Shown: piece by piece, positions 18,408-26,342 of the stretch
Layout: every line of letters begins with the position of its first letter
How positions within the stretch are numbered: the first letter of the stretch is position 1
DNA from: Gulosibacter macacae
GTDB taxonomy: Bacteria > Actinomycetota > Actinomycetes > Actinomycetales > Microbacteriaceae
Length of the DNA stretch: 64,000 nt
Direction: 5' to 3'
Assembly (NCBI RefSeq): GCF_003865375.1
Contig: NZ_RQVS01000002.1
Location: 186,001 to 250,000, forward strand
Notes under the pieces: model-generated
Told to the model about the DNA's origin: nothing
What the model saw: the letters and a program-made list of their open reading frames with translations, nothing else
The model's database searches: none
Made by a program: the position numbers and the translations under genes

Positions 18408-19553
18408 TTGAGAATTCCTTTGCGTCGCAAGCTTCCCATTGCCTTCGCCGGTGGCCTCGCCGCCGTCGCGATGCTCCTGACCGGATGCGCATCCGGCACC
18501 CCGGCCGCCACCACTGAGGGCGGTTCTGACTGGGCCACCATCACCAGCGCCGAAGAAGGCGGCGGCATGGAGGCACTCATCGCCGCAGCTCAGGCTGAGG
18601 GTGAACTCAACGTCATCGCCCTCCCCGACAACTGGGCGAACTACGGCCTCATCAAGCAGGCGTTCACCGAGAAATACGGCATCAAGATCAACGACAACCT
18701 TCCCGACGCTTCGTCGAAGGAAGAGATTGACACCGCCGAGAAGACCAAGGGCACGACCGCTGCCCCCGACGTCTTCGACCTTGGCGCCAATGTCGCCCTC
18801 TCGTCGACCGACTACTTCGCTCCCTACAAGGTGGAGCAGTGGGACAACATCCCCGACGCCAACAAGGAAGCCACCGGCCTCTGGGTGAACGACTACACCG
18901 GCGTCATGTCGGTTGGCTACAACAAGACCAAGTTCGGTGAGGTCACCTCGCTCGACCAGCTCACCGACCCGAAGTTCGCCGGCCAGGTTGCCCTCAACGG
19001 CAAGCCCGCTGAAGCTGGCGCGGCCTTCAACGGCTTCCTTATGGTGAACAATGCCGAAGGCGGCGACTTCGCCAACGGCCAACCGGGTCTCGACTACTTC
19101 AAGACCCTTTCGGAAGCCGGCACCCTCAACCTCCAGGATGTCACCGACGGCACCATCGCCTCCGGTACCCACGGCGTCGTGTTCGACTGGACCTACAACC
19201 AGATGTCGTACCAGGCCTCGCTCAAGGACAAGGGCGTTGAGTGGGAGATCTTCGTGCCCAAGGGTGGCGAAATCGCTTCGTACTACAACCAGGCCATCAA
19301 CGTCGACGCGCCGCACCCGGCCGCCGCACGCCTCTGGCAGGAGTTCCTCTACTCGGCTGAGGCGCAGAACCTCTGGCTGCAGGGTGGCGCTCGCCCCGTG
19401 CTCTTCGACGCCCTGGAAGCAGACGGCACGCTGATCGAGAACTGGCAGGAATTCCTCCCAGAACTCGACGGCGAAACCAAGACGCCCAAGGCTGACGAGG
19501 CCGAGTCGATGACGGCCTTCATCAAGGAGAACTGGGACTCGACGGTCGGCTAA
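18408..19553 (+). CDS. ABC transporter substrate-binding lipoprotein
   Basis: About 381 residues, first gene of a four-gene ABC importer. The open frame extends further upstream, but a start at TTG 18408 (or TTG 18420) gives a proper lipoprotein signal: a basic n-region (RRK), a hydrophobic core and LLTGC with lipobox Cys27. The mature part (GELNVIALPDNWANYGLIKQAFTEKYGIKI; GVMSVGYNKTKFGEVTSLDQLTDPKFAG) resembles the family of extracellular solute-binding proteins for polyamines, Fe(III), thiamine or 2-aminoethylphosphonate. The substrate cannot be fixed from sequence. The stop overlaps the next start (TAATG). Confidence 0.85.
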   Translation: MRIPLRRKLPIAFAGGLAAVAMLLTGCASGTPAATTEGGSDWATITSAEEGGGMEALIAAAQAEGELNVIALPDNWANYGLIKQAFTEKYGIKINDNLPDASSKEEIDTAEKTKGTTAAPDVFDLGANVALSSTDYFAPYKVEQWDNIPDANKEATGLWVNDYTGVMSVGYNKTKFGEVTSLDQLTDPKFAGQVALNGKPAEAGAAFNGFLMVNNAEGGDFANGQPGLDYFKTLSEAGTLNLQDVTDGTIASGTHGVVFDWTYNQMSYQASLKDKGVEWEIFVPKGGEIASYYNQAINVDAPHPAAARLWQEFLYSAEAQNLWLQGGARPVLFDALEADGTLIENWQEFLPELDGETKTPKADEAESMTAFIKENWDSTVG

Positions 19554-20428
19554 TGACCATCACGTCCTCGAAGCGGCGCCGCGCCCTGGTGAACTACCTG
19601 GGCGCGGTGCCCTTCTTCCTCTATACCGGTATCTTCCTCCTCCTGCCGACGGTGCTCGTCATCCTCGGCTCAGTGCGGTCATCTCGCGACGGCTCGTTCA
19701 CGCTGAACGGCCTCGCGCTCCTGTTTTCATCGCGCACGCTCGGCATCTTCTGGAATTCGTTCTGGATTAGCGCCGTCACCGCCATTGCCGGTGCCATCAT
19801 CGGTGCCCTGCTCGCCTGGGCAATTTCCAACGCCCCGGCACACAGCGCGAGCCGTCGCGTGTTCGTCGCCTTCAACTCGGTGATCGCGCAATTCGGTGGC
19901 GTCATGCTCGCGTTCGCGTTCATCGCGACGCTCGGCATCAATGGTGCGCTGACGCTGCTCCTCGGTGCCATTGGTGCGCCGACGCCGTCACCGGGGTTCC
20001 TCTCATCGCTCTGGGGGATCGCTGCGGTCTACCTTTACTTTCAGGTGCCGCTCATGGTCATCGTCTTCCTGCCGGCCATTGACGGTCTCGCCCCGCAGTG
20101 GCGTGAAGCCAACGAGAACCTCGGCGGCAACTCGAAGACCTATTGGCTTCGCATCGCCGCGCCGATTCTCGCGCCGAGTTTCCTCGGTTCGCTGCTCCTG
20201 CTGTTCGCGAACTCGTTCAGCGCTTTTGCCACCGCGGCCGCGCTCATTTCGCAGCAAACGATCATCGTGCCCATGGAGATTCAGTCGGCGTTCCGCAATG
20301 AACTCGACCTCACGCTCGACTCGTATGCGCAATCGCTCGCGCTCGGCATGATCGTCGTGATCGCCGTGGTGATGACCCTCTACGCCCTCATCCAGCGGCG
20401 CGCCGGAAGGTGGTTGGCCAGCTCATGA
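19553..20428 (+). CDS. ABC transporter permease
   Basis: A 291-residue inner-membrane permease with about six helices and a binding-protein-dependent transport domain: LPAIDGLAPQWREANENLGGNSKTYWLRIAAPILAPSF is the EAA loop that contacts the ATPase. It starts at ATG 19553, overlapping the preceding stop by one base, and pairs with the next permease. The type resembles the PotB/CysT-like permeases of polyamine and related importers. Confidence 0.9.
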   Translation: MTITSSKRRRALVNYLGAVPFFLYTGIFLLLPTVLVILGSVRSSRDGSFTLNGLALLFSSRTLGIFWNSFWISAVTAIAGAIIGALLAWAISNAPAHSASRRVFVAFNSVIAQFGGVMLAFAFIATLGINGALTLLLGAIGAPTPSPGFLSSLWGIAAVYLYFQVPLMVIVFLPAIDGLAPQWREANENLGGNSKTYWLRIAAPILAPSFLGSLLLLFANSFSAFATAAALISQQTIIVPMEIQSAFRNELDLTLDSYAQSLALGMIVVIAVVMTLYALIQRRAGRWLASS

Positions 20429-21273
20429 CGAATCTCCAACAGGGCGCAGCGTTGCAGCACAACGCGCGCGTCGCGAAGCGCCGCAGCGTGATCTCGCGCA
20501 CGATTCTCGTGCTCGCGTGGGTGGGCCTGCTCATCCCGCTCGCCTCGCTCTTTGTCTTCTCGATTCGCTTCCCGCTCACCGGGGTCGTCGATTGGGGCGG
20601 CTGGGTTGGCCTCTTCGAATTCGAAGGATCAACGACCGCCAGCCTCCTCTGGCAGGGCATCGGCACGAGCCTCGCGATGGCGATCATCACGGTCGCGATC
20701 ATGCTCGCGCTACTCATCCCGACGATGGTCTGGGTGCGACTCAAACTGCCGAAGCTCGACCGCATCATTGAGTTCATCTGTCTCTTGCCGCTCACCATCC
20801 CGGCGATTGCGCTCGTGGTCGGTCTTGCACCGATCTACGCGTTCATCTCGACACGCGTCCTCGACGCGAACTCCATCTGGTTGTCGTTCGCCTACGTCGT
20901 GCTCGTGCTGCCGTTCTCGTACCGCGCGCTCGACGCGGGCCTCCGGGCGATCAACGTCAAGACGCTCACCGAGGCAGCCCGCTCGTACGGCGCATCCTGG
21001 TTCACCGTGATCACGCGCGTGATCGTGCCGAATGTGCGCCCGGCGATCGTGTCGGCGACGTTCGTGTCGATCGCCGTCGTGCTTGGTGAATACACGATCG
21101 CGTCGATCCTCGCCCGCACCAACCTGCAGACGGTGCTCTTCCAAATCAACCTCTCTGATGCGCAGGTCTCGGCGGCGGTTTCGCTGCTCGTACTCGTGCT
21201 CACCATCGGATTACTCGTGCTTCTCGACGTCCTCACGTCGCGCCAGCCCGGCCGAAAGGACTCCCGCAAATGA
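20425..21273 (+). CDS. ABC transporter permease
   Basis: A 282-residue permease, PotC-like. The ATG at 20425 overlaps the previous stop (ATGA) and is preferred over the in-frame GTG at 20410. Six helices are apparent, with an EAA loop ALDAGLRAINVKTLTEAARSYGASWFTVITRVIVPNVRPAI. It probably forms the heterodimeric channel with the preceding permease. Confidence 0.9.
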   Translation: MTNLQQGAALQHNARVAKRRSVISRTILVLAWVGLLIPLASLFVFSIRFPLTGVVDWGGWVGLFEFEGSTTASLLWQGIGTSLAMAIITVAIMLALLIPTMVWVRLKLPKLDRIIEFICLLPLTIPAIALVVGLAPIYAFISTRVLDANSIWLSFAYVVLVLPFSYRALDAGLRAINVKTLTEAARSYGASWFTVITRVIVPNVRPAIVSATFVSIAVVLGEYTIASILARTNLQTVLFQINLSDAQVSAAVSLLVLVLTIGLLVLLDVLTSRQPGRKDSRK

Positions 21274-22352
21274 CCGACACCACGACTTCTGCGCCGCTGA
21301 CGGCTACGGCCACGGCCGCTGCCGTTGAGCTGCGCAATCTCGCCCGTCACTACGGCGAAGTGCGCGCGCTCGACAACTTTTCGCTGCAAATCGAACCCGG
21401 CGAGATGGTCGCGTTGCTCGGTCCATCAGGATGCGGCAAGACCACGGCCCTGCGCTCGCTCGCCGGTCTCGACGACATCGATTCGGGGAGCATCCTCGTC
21501 GATGGCCGCGATGTCACCGGCTCGCCCGCGAACCAGCGCGATATGGCCATGGTCTTCCAGGCGTACTCGCTCTTTCCACACATGACGGTGGCAGAGAACA
21601 TCGCGTTCGCGCTCGAACTGCGCAAGGTGCCGAAGGCCGAACGTGCCGAGCGCGTTGAGCGCTATCTCGAGCTTGTCGGACTCGATGCCCACGGTGGCCG
21701 CTATGCCCACCAGCTCTCGGGTGGCCAGCAGCAGCGCGTGGCGTTGGCTCGCGCGCTGGCGGTGCATCCCAAGGTGCTCTTGCTCGACGAGCCGCTCTCG
21801 GCGCTCGATGCGAAGGTGCGCGTGCAGCTGCGTGAAGAGATCCGTCGGTTGCAACAGGAAATTGGCATCACGGCGCTGTTCGTCACGCACGACCAGGAAG
21901 AGGCGCTCGCGATCGCTGACCGCGTGGGTGTGATGAGCGCTGGCCGCATCGAGCAACTCGGCGTGCCGCAGGAGATCTACAACCGGCCAATCAACGAGTT
22001 CGTGGCGAACTTCATTGGCGTGACGAACCGGCTGCCAGCCACGGCTTCGGCCGAGCGCGCGGATGTGCTCGGTCTGCCGGTGCCGCTGCTGCCCGGCAGC
22101 GCGCAAGGCGATGCGACCGTGCTCGTGCGACCTGAGCGGGTGCGCATTGAGCCCGAGAACGAGCAGACGCCGGCGCAGCGCCGGGCGACCGTGATGAGCG
22201 TGAGCTTCCTCGGTGCGCACACGCAGATCACCGCTGAACTCGGCGACGGGATGCGCGTGCTCGCGCGCGTCGGCGCGAACCAGGCCGCGCGCTTCTCGCC
22301 GGGCGATCTCGTCGAGGTCGTGCTCGACGACTACCCGGCGCTCGCGATCTGA
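21270..22352 (+). CDS. ABC transporter ATP-binding protein
   Basis: A 360-residue ATPase that should power the importer. Walker A is GPSGCGKT (residues 51-58), the Q-loop is VFQAYSLFP, the signature is LSGGQQQR, Walker B is LLLDEPLSALD and the H-loop is VTHDQEEA. The C-terminal 110 or so residues form a TOBE-type regulatory domain, as in PotA, FbpC and MalK. The start overlaps the preceding stop (ATGA). It is the last gene of the operon and converges on the Rv3235-like gene. Confidence 0.94.
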   Translation: MTDTTTSAPLTATATAAAVELRNLARHYGEVRALDNFSLQIEPGEMVALLGPSGCGKTTALRSLAGLDDIDSGSILVDGRDVTGSPANQRDMAMVFQAYSLFPHMTVAENIAFALELRKVPKAERAERVERYLELVGLDAHGGRYAHQLSGGQQQRVALARALAVHPKVLLLDEPLSALDAKVRVQLREEIRRLQQEIGITALFVTHDQEEALAIADRVGVMSAGRIEQLGVPQEIYNRPINEFVANFIGVTNRLPATASAERADVLGLPVPLLPGSAQGDATVLVRPERVRIEPENEQTPAQRRATVMSVSFLGAHTQITAELGDGMRVLARVGANQAARFSPGDLVEVVLDDYPALAI

Positions 22353-22421
22353 CGGCTGTGGGGCGGCGGGGCTGGGCTGATTCGTTCGGCCTGGCCCCGC
22401 TGGTCTTGGCGAGTGATTCCG

Positions 22422-22513
22422 GAGCGTTCACGCCAAACCTGAGCCGCGTTGCGAGCGTTTACGCCAAACCTGGCCCGTTCGCCGGTCAGGTATGGCGCGA
22501 AGGGTCAGGTTTG
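22422..22513. repeat. Direct and inverted repeats between convergent genes
   Basis: Two near-identical 20-base words (gagcgttYacgccaaacctg) lie at 22422-22441 and 22453-22472, 31 bases apart. Downstream, caggtatggcg (22487-22497) and caggtttgtggc (22505-22516) are inverted imperfect matches to cgccaaacctg, so the stretch can fold into alternative hairpins. It fills the junction between the ABC operon and the oppositely oriented Rv3235-like gene and may stop transcription from both sides. Confidence 0.65.
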
Positions 22514-22546
22514 TGGCTGTTCGAGTTGGGCCGGAGCGCGCAGGCC

Positions 22547-23035
22547 CTAGAGTACGTGCACCCTCGCGGCGCGCCAGCGTCCGCGGAAAGCTTCCAGGCG
22601 AATTGCCACTGCCCGCACGCGCGGGCCGAGATCGACAATGACCGTCGCCTCGACGACTCCGGGGCGGATGCGTTGCGAGACACAAGCGCGCGTGCGCACG
22701 TTCGGGCGTCGCACCGGCACACCCCGCACTGCGCGGGCGCGAGTCGCGTGCTGCGAGCGTTGCACGAGGGCGGTGAACACCTCGGGCGCCACCCACCGGG
22801 CGATCTGCTCGACCTCGCGGAACCCGCCGAGCGCTTCGACGACGCTGCGCGCGAGGTTGTGCAGGAGCGGATCCGGATCGGGGAGTGCGGCGTGCTCCGG
22901 CGCATCCAACCCATCGTGTTCGTCGTCGCTGCGGCGCGGCGGCGGCGGGATGACCGGCACCGACATCGGTGCTGGGGTGCGCTGCAGGCGAGCGAGGTTG
23001 GCGGCATCGGGTTGAGTTGCGGCGCTTGAAGTCAT
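22547..23035 (-). CDS. Rv3235 family protein
   Basis: A 162-residue protein starting at ATG 23033-23035 (MTSSAATQPD); the open frame continues upstream but lacks a ribosome site there. The N-terminal third is Pro/Asp-rich and probably disordered. The C-terminal part (LHNLARSVVEALGGFREVEQIARWVAPEVFTALVQRS then RPGVVEATVIVDLGPRVRAVAIRLEAFRGRWRAARVHVL) matches the Rv3235 family, a small actinobacterial group of unknown function usually encoded close to secA, as here. Confidence 0.82.
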   Translation of the reverse strand: MTSSAATQPDAANLARLQRTPAPMSVPVIPPPPRRSDDEHDGLDAPEHAALPDPDPLLHNLARSVVEALGGFREVEQIARWVAPEVFTALVQRSQHATRARAVRGVPVRRPNVRTRACVSQRIRPGVVEATVIVDLGPRVRAVAIRLEAFRGRWRAARVHVL

Positions 23036-23124
23036 CAGGTTTTCCGATCGGACATTACTCACACGGATCGTTTGAGCCAGATTGTGCCCATACGAAGCCA
23101 ACCTCTGGGTGAACTTTCCGAAAC

Positions 23125-23133
23125 TGTGGATAA
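23125..23133 (-). promoter_or_regulatory. DnaA-box-like 9-mer
   Basis: tgtggataa here reads ttatccaca on the minus strand, the consensus DnaA box, within gaaactgtggataactcccg upstream of the gene at 23172. A second copy in near-identical context lies at 24143. It could be a DnaA-responsive promoter element or chance. Confidence 0.4.
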
Positions 23134-23171
23134 CTCCCGGGCGACGCTTCGAAACCCGGCAGACTCAAGCC

Positions 23172-23774
23172 GTGCGTTGGGACGACCTCTTTGACGATCT
23201 CGCGAGCCAGTTCGATGCTGGGCTCGAAGAGGAGCGACGCCGCGCACTCATCGACGAAGAGCGTTTGCGGGTCTCGCGGTTGACAACCCGTGATCGCCTC
23301 AGTGCGCTCGCTTCGACGTTGCAACCGGATGAACACATCGGGCTGCAATTGCACTCTGGGGATCGCGTCGACATCGTGCCAGTTGAAATCGGTGCCGATT
23401 GGTTGGGCGCCGATTTGGTGGGTCCCGCGCATCGCTACGGTGCCTGCCTCATTGCCCTCGGTGGCATTGGGGCGCTGCTACTCACGCCTGAGCAGGTCGC
23501 CCGTTCGATGCAACCGATGTCCGAGCGGGCCGGAGGGCTTTCGGCGAGGCTCGGTTTTGGCATTGCCCTGCGCGATCTTGCTCGTCGCCGCTTGGCCTGC
23601 GAGTTCTCCACGCGACTCGGAGTGGTCTATGGCACCGTCGATCGCGTAGGCCGCGATCATCTTGACATCGCTGTGCACGATCCGGAGGTGCCGCGTCGCG
23701 CGAGCGCAGTCATCACCACGCGCATCCTGCCGCTCGACGACCTATTGGTCGTGCGCATCCGCACCACCGACTAG
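23172..23774 (+). CDS. Conserved actinobacterial protein of unknown function
   Basis: A 200-residue soluble protein, starting at GTG 23172 (RWDDLFDDLASQFDAGLEEERRRAL). The open frame extends 90 bases further up, but the conserved-looking part begins here. An N-terminal helical region rich in Asp/Glu/Arg is followed by a mixed domain (GLQLHSGDRVDIVPVEIGADWLGADLV) and a C-terminal part (RLGVVYGTVDRVGRDHLDIAVHDPE). No catalytic motif was recognised. In this setting such genes accompany the HTH/SAF/CpaE-like cluster of Microbacteriaceae. The function is unknown. Confidence 0.7.
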   Translation: MRWDDLFDDLASQFDAGLEEERRRALIDEERLRVSRLTTRDRLSALASTLQPDEHIGLQLHSGDRVDIVPVEIGADWLGADLVGPAHRYGACLIALGGIGALLLTPEQVARSMQPMSERAGGLSARLGFGIALRDLARRRLACEFSTRLGVVYGTVDRVGRDHLDIAVHDPEVPRRASAVITTRILPLDDLLVVRIRTTD

Positions 23775-23789
23775 GGAGCACCTCTTCAT

Positions 23790-23830
23790 GGCTGGTCGAG
23801 TAGCGCGTAGCGCGTATCGAGACCCCGCCT
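23790..23830. repeat. Dispersed intergenic repeat, short copy
   Basis: Contains ggtcgagtagcgcgtagcgc and gtatcgagaccccgcc, the words that also mark the longer elements at 35138 and 56049. It sits between the converging genes that end at 23774 and 23837. Confidence 0.65.
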
Positions 23831-23836
23831 CCCTGA

Positions 23837-24103
23837 CTAATCGCGCGCTGTGATCTCCGGCAGATCAATGAACTCCTGCTGCGCAAACAGCGCCTCGCGG
23901 CGACGCAGCTCGTACTGATCTTCAATGAACGCCTCGAGCACATCCTGCTCGACGCGCCACTGCCCAGCCTCGCCAATGCGAATCGCCGCGAGCTGGTTTG
24001 ATTCGACCAACTCGCGGGCGACATTGAGGTCGACCGCGAGCACATCCGCCACATCGGCGAGCGTGAGAAATCGCGGCAGGCGACCTGGACTACGAGACGA
24101 CAC
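23837..24103 (-). CDS. Small helix-turn-helix (excisionase/AlpA-like) DNA-binding protein
   Basis: An 88-residue protein starting at GTG 24101-24103 (SSRSPGRLPRFLTLADVADVLAVDLNVARELVESNQLAAIRIGEAGQWRVEQDVLEAFIEDQYE). The pattern FLTLADVADVLAV...VARELVESNQLAAIRIG...WRV...LEAFI is the MerR/excisionase winged-helix fold. No Shine-Dalgarno is seen. A cataat -10-like word lies 7 bases before the GTG, so a leaderless transcript is plausible. It is divergent from the SAF/CpaE-like genes and may regulate them. Confidence 0.78.
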   Translation of the reverse strand: MSSRSPGRLPRFLTLADVADVLAVDLNVARELVESNQLAAIRIGEAGQWRVEQDVLEAFIEDQYELRRREALFAQQEFIDLPEITARD

Positions 24104-24142
24104 CCGTTCATTATGCGCGTCCGAACGGCGCTCATGTCGAAC

Positions 24143-24151
24143 TGTGGATAA
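24143..24151 (-). promoter_or_regulatory. DnaA-box-like 9-mer
   Basis: Second tgtggataa (ttatccaca on the minus strand), in gaactgtggataacttccgg, in the divergent gap between the HTH gene and the SAF-domain gene. It is 1018 bases from the first copy. Confidence 0.4.
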
Positions 24152-24221
24152 CTTCCGGGGCTGTCTGCCAATTCCATGCACCATGTACCGCGTCCCCCAA
24201 CCCCGCGCCTGCAGGAGAGAC

Positions 24222-24863
24222 ATGTCCGCCACCGCCTCGCGTCGCCGTCTGCCGCACCTCGATGCGCGTCTTGTCATCGGCATCCTCCTCGTTGTCGCCT
24301 CGGTTGTTGGCGTGATCGCCGTCGTTGCCGGCGCGAATCGCACCGTCGCGATCTACGCAGCCAGCGGCCCGATCGCCGCTGGCGAACCACTCACCACCGA
24401 ACGGCTTTCGCTGGTGCAGGTGCACGAGCAGGACTCGGTGGCGCTCTATCTCTCGCCCCAAGCGCTCCCTGACGGCGAGGTGATCGCCACGCGTCCCATC
24501 GGCGCGGGCGAACTCATCCCGGTCAGCGCGCTCGGTGCTGCCGACGCGTCAATGTCGACGGTCGTGGTGCCGATTTCCGGCACGCTGCCGGTCGAGGTCA
24601 CCACGGGCGCGACGGTCGCCCTGTGGTCGTCGGTGCCAGGCGAACAGCCGGGCAGCTACACCGAACCGCGAGTGCTCGTCGCTGAGGCGCAAGTCATTCG
24701 CGTCGTTGAACAAGACCGCATGATCGCCACCGGCGAGGTCGAACTCGAATTGCGCCTGCCAGCACACTTGGTGGCGACCGTCCTCGGCGATGTCACCAAT
24801 GGCGCACGCTTGCACGTCATTCCGGTGCACAGTGCCCCGGCCGCTCCCGTGGCAGGCCCGTAG
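24222..24863 (+). CDS. SAF domain-containing membrane-anchored protein (CpaB/RcpC-like)
   Basis: A 213-residue protein with a good ribosome site (aggagag at 24213-24219) before ATG 24222. One N-terminal helix (LVIGILLVVASVVGVIAVV) anchors it. The SAF domain follows (VAIYAASGPIAAGEPLTTERLSLVQV, then GEVIATRPIGAGELIPVSAL). SAF-domain proteins of the CpaB type belong to Flp/Tad pilus assembly, but no pilin, CpaF or TadBC gene is visible nearby, so the function here may differ. The CpaE-like ATPase follows directly. Confidence 0.83.
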   Translation: MSATASRRRLPHLDARLVIGILLVVASVVGVIAVVAGANRTVAIYAASGPIAAGEPLTTERLSLVQVHEQDSVALYLSPQALPDGEVIATRPIGAGELIPVSALGAADASMSTVVVPISGTLPVEVTTGATVALWSSVPGEQPGSYTEPRVLVAEAQVIRVVEQDRMIATGEVELELRLPAHLVATVLGDVTNGARLHVIPVHSAPAAPVAGP

Positions 24864-24865
24864 CC

Positions 24866-26332
24866 GTGGCCCGCATTCTGCTCGCGGTCGACTTCGAAAT
24901 CGAGGCGCGCCTGCTCGAGGGCATCATTCGTCGCGGCCACGATATCGTCGATCGCGTCACTGGCGCGGATGCGGTGGTCGAGGCTGCGGGGCGACTGCGC
25001 CCTGACCTCGCCCTCCTCCAGGCAGGTCCAGAAACACTCACCGCGCGTAGCCTCGCCGCCTGCGACGGAGCTGGCACGCGCACGATTGCGCTCATTGCTG
25101 GTGACCTGGAACGCCGCAACGCTGCCTCGCTCGGTGTCGTTGATCGCATTGAGGCGCACGACGATTGGGATGCGGTCGAGGCGCTCATCGCGCCGGCGCC
25201 CTACTCTGCACCGGCCGCAACTGCGAAGCCAGCAATAACGCCTGTCCCGGAAGCCGTGCTTGATGAGTCGGTGGGTTGGCGACCGGATGCTCCGAGCATT
25301 CCCGTCGCGCCAGCCGCTCCCGAACAACTGAGTTCGCGACGTGATCGGCGAGACCGTGAGCGTCGCCGCCGCAGCGACCGGCGCGAGCAGGAGCAGGCTG
25401 CAAGGAGTGAACAGGCCGGACTGATTGCCGAGAGTCAACAGCTCGGGGCGGGCATCCCGCCAGCGGCTCCTCGCACACCGCGCCGAGCGGCGCCCGCATC
25501 GCAATCGCCAGCGGCGCATCCTTGGCAATCGACCGTCATCGCCGTGTGGGGGCCGTATGGTGCGCCGGGACGAACCACCATCGCCGCCGGCCTCGCCGGT
25601 GCGTATGCCGCCGCGGGCCACCGAGTGTTGCTCATCGACGCCGATACCTACGGTGGAGCGATCGCGCCGCTCCTCGGTATTGCTGACGAGGCGCCGGGAT
25701 TCGCTGCCGCCTGCCGTCTCGCCGGTGCCGAAAGCCTCAATGTCGCGGAGCTCGATCGCGTTGCCTCAACCGCGGGCAAGCAGGTGCCCTTTCGCGTGCT
25801 CTCGGGCATTTCGAATCCCGCCCGCTGGCCAGAACTTGGTCGCGATCGGGTGCGTGGCACGCTCGCAACCTGTCGCGCCTTCGCCGATGTCGTCATCGTC
25901 GATGTCGGGTTCAATCTCGAAACCGATGAGGAACTCCTCAGCGATGTGGTTGCCCCTCGGCGCAATGCAGCGACGCTCGCGGTGCTCGAAAACTGCGATG
26001 CGGTCGTCGCGGTGGCCGAGGCAACTCCGGTGGGAATTCCGCGATTCCTGCGCGCCCGCATGCAACTCATCGATCGCATCGGCACTGAAACTCCGGTCGC
26101 GACGGTCGCGAACCGGGTGCGGAGCGCCGCCACGGGCGTAGATGCGGCGGGCCAGGTGCGGCAGGCACTGCGACGCTTCGGCGGCATTGAGGATGCGGTG
26201 CTGCTGCCCGATGACCCAAAGGCTTGCGACCGCGCGCTTAGCCTTGGCGTACCGGTCGTTGAGGCGGCACCGCGCTCGACACTCACCCGACACCTGCGAC
26301 AGCTGGCAATGGGGCTGGTTACCGTCCCCTAG
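24866..26332 (+). CDS. MinD/CpaE-like P-loop ATPase with altered Walker A
   Basis: A 488-residue protein starting at GTG 24866, two bases after the preceding stop. An N-terminal receiver-like region of about 110 residues (ARILLAVDFEIEARLLEGIIRRGHDIVDRV) is followed by a basic, probably disordered linker, then a SIMIBI ATPase domain: VIAVWGPYGAPGRTTIAAGLAGAYAAAGHRVLLIDADTYGG, ADVVIVDVGF and a region of the CpaE type. The P-loop reads GAPGRTT, with Arg236 where the lysine of GKT/GKS should be, and the deviant first lysine is also missing. This is a CpaE/ParA-like protein, possibly positioning or regulating a surface structure. Confidence 0.85.
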   Translation: MARILLAVDFEIEARLLEGIIRRGHDIVDRVTGADAVVEAAGRLRPDLALLQAGPETLTARSLAACDGAGTRTIALIAGDLERRNAASLGVVDRIEAHDDWDAVEALIAPAPYSAPAATAKPAITPVPEAVLDESVGWRPDAPSIPVAPAAPEQLSSRRDRRDRERRRRSDRREQEQAARSEQAGLIAESQQLGAGIPPAAPRTPRRAAPASQSPAAHPWQSTVIAVWGPYGAPGRTTIAAGLAGAYAAAGHRVLLIDADTYGGAIAPLLGIADEAPGFAAACRLAGAESLNVAELDRVASTAGKQVPFRVLSGISNPARWPELGRDRVRGTLATCRAFADVVIVDVGFNLETDEELLSDVVAPRRNAATLAVLENCDAVVAVAEATPVGIPRFLRARMQLIDRIGTETPVATVANRVRSAATGVDAAGQVRQALRRFGGIEDAVLLPDDPKACDRALSLGVPVVEAAPRSTLTRHLRQLAMGLVTVP

Positions 26333-26342
26333 GCTGACAACC

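Noticed and set aside
23125-24151. Replication origin
   Set aside because: Only two DnaA-like boxes 1 kb apart, no AT-rich region and no dnaA, dnaN or gyrase genes nearby.
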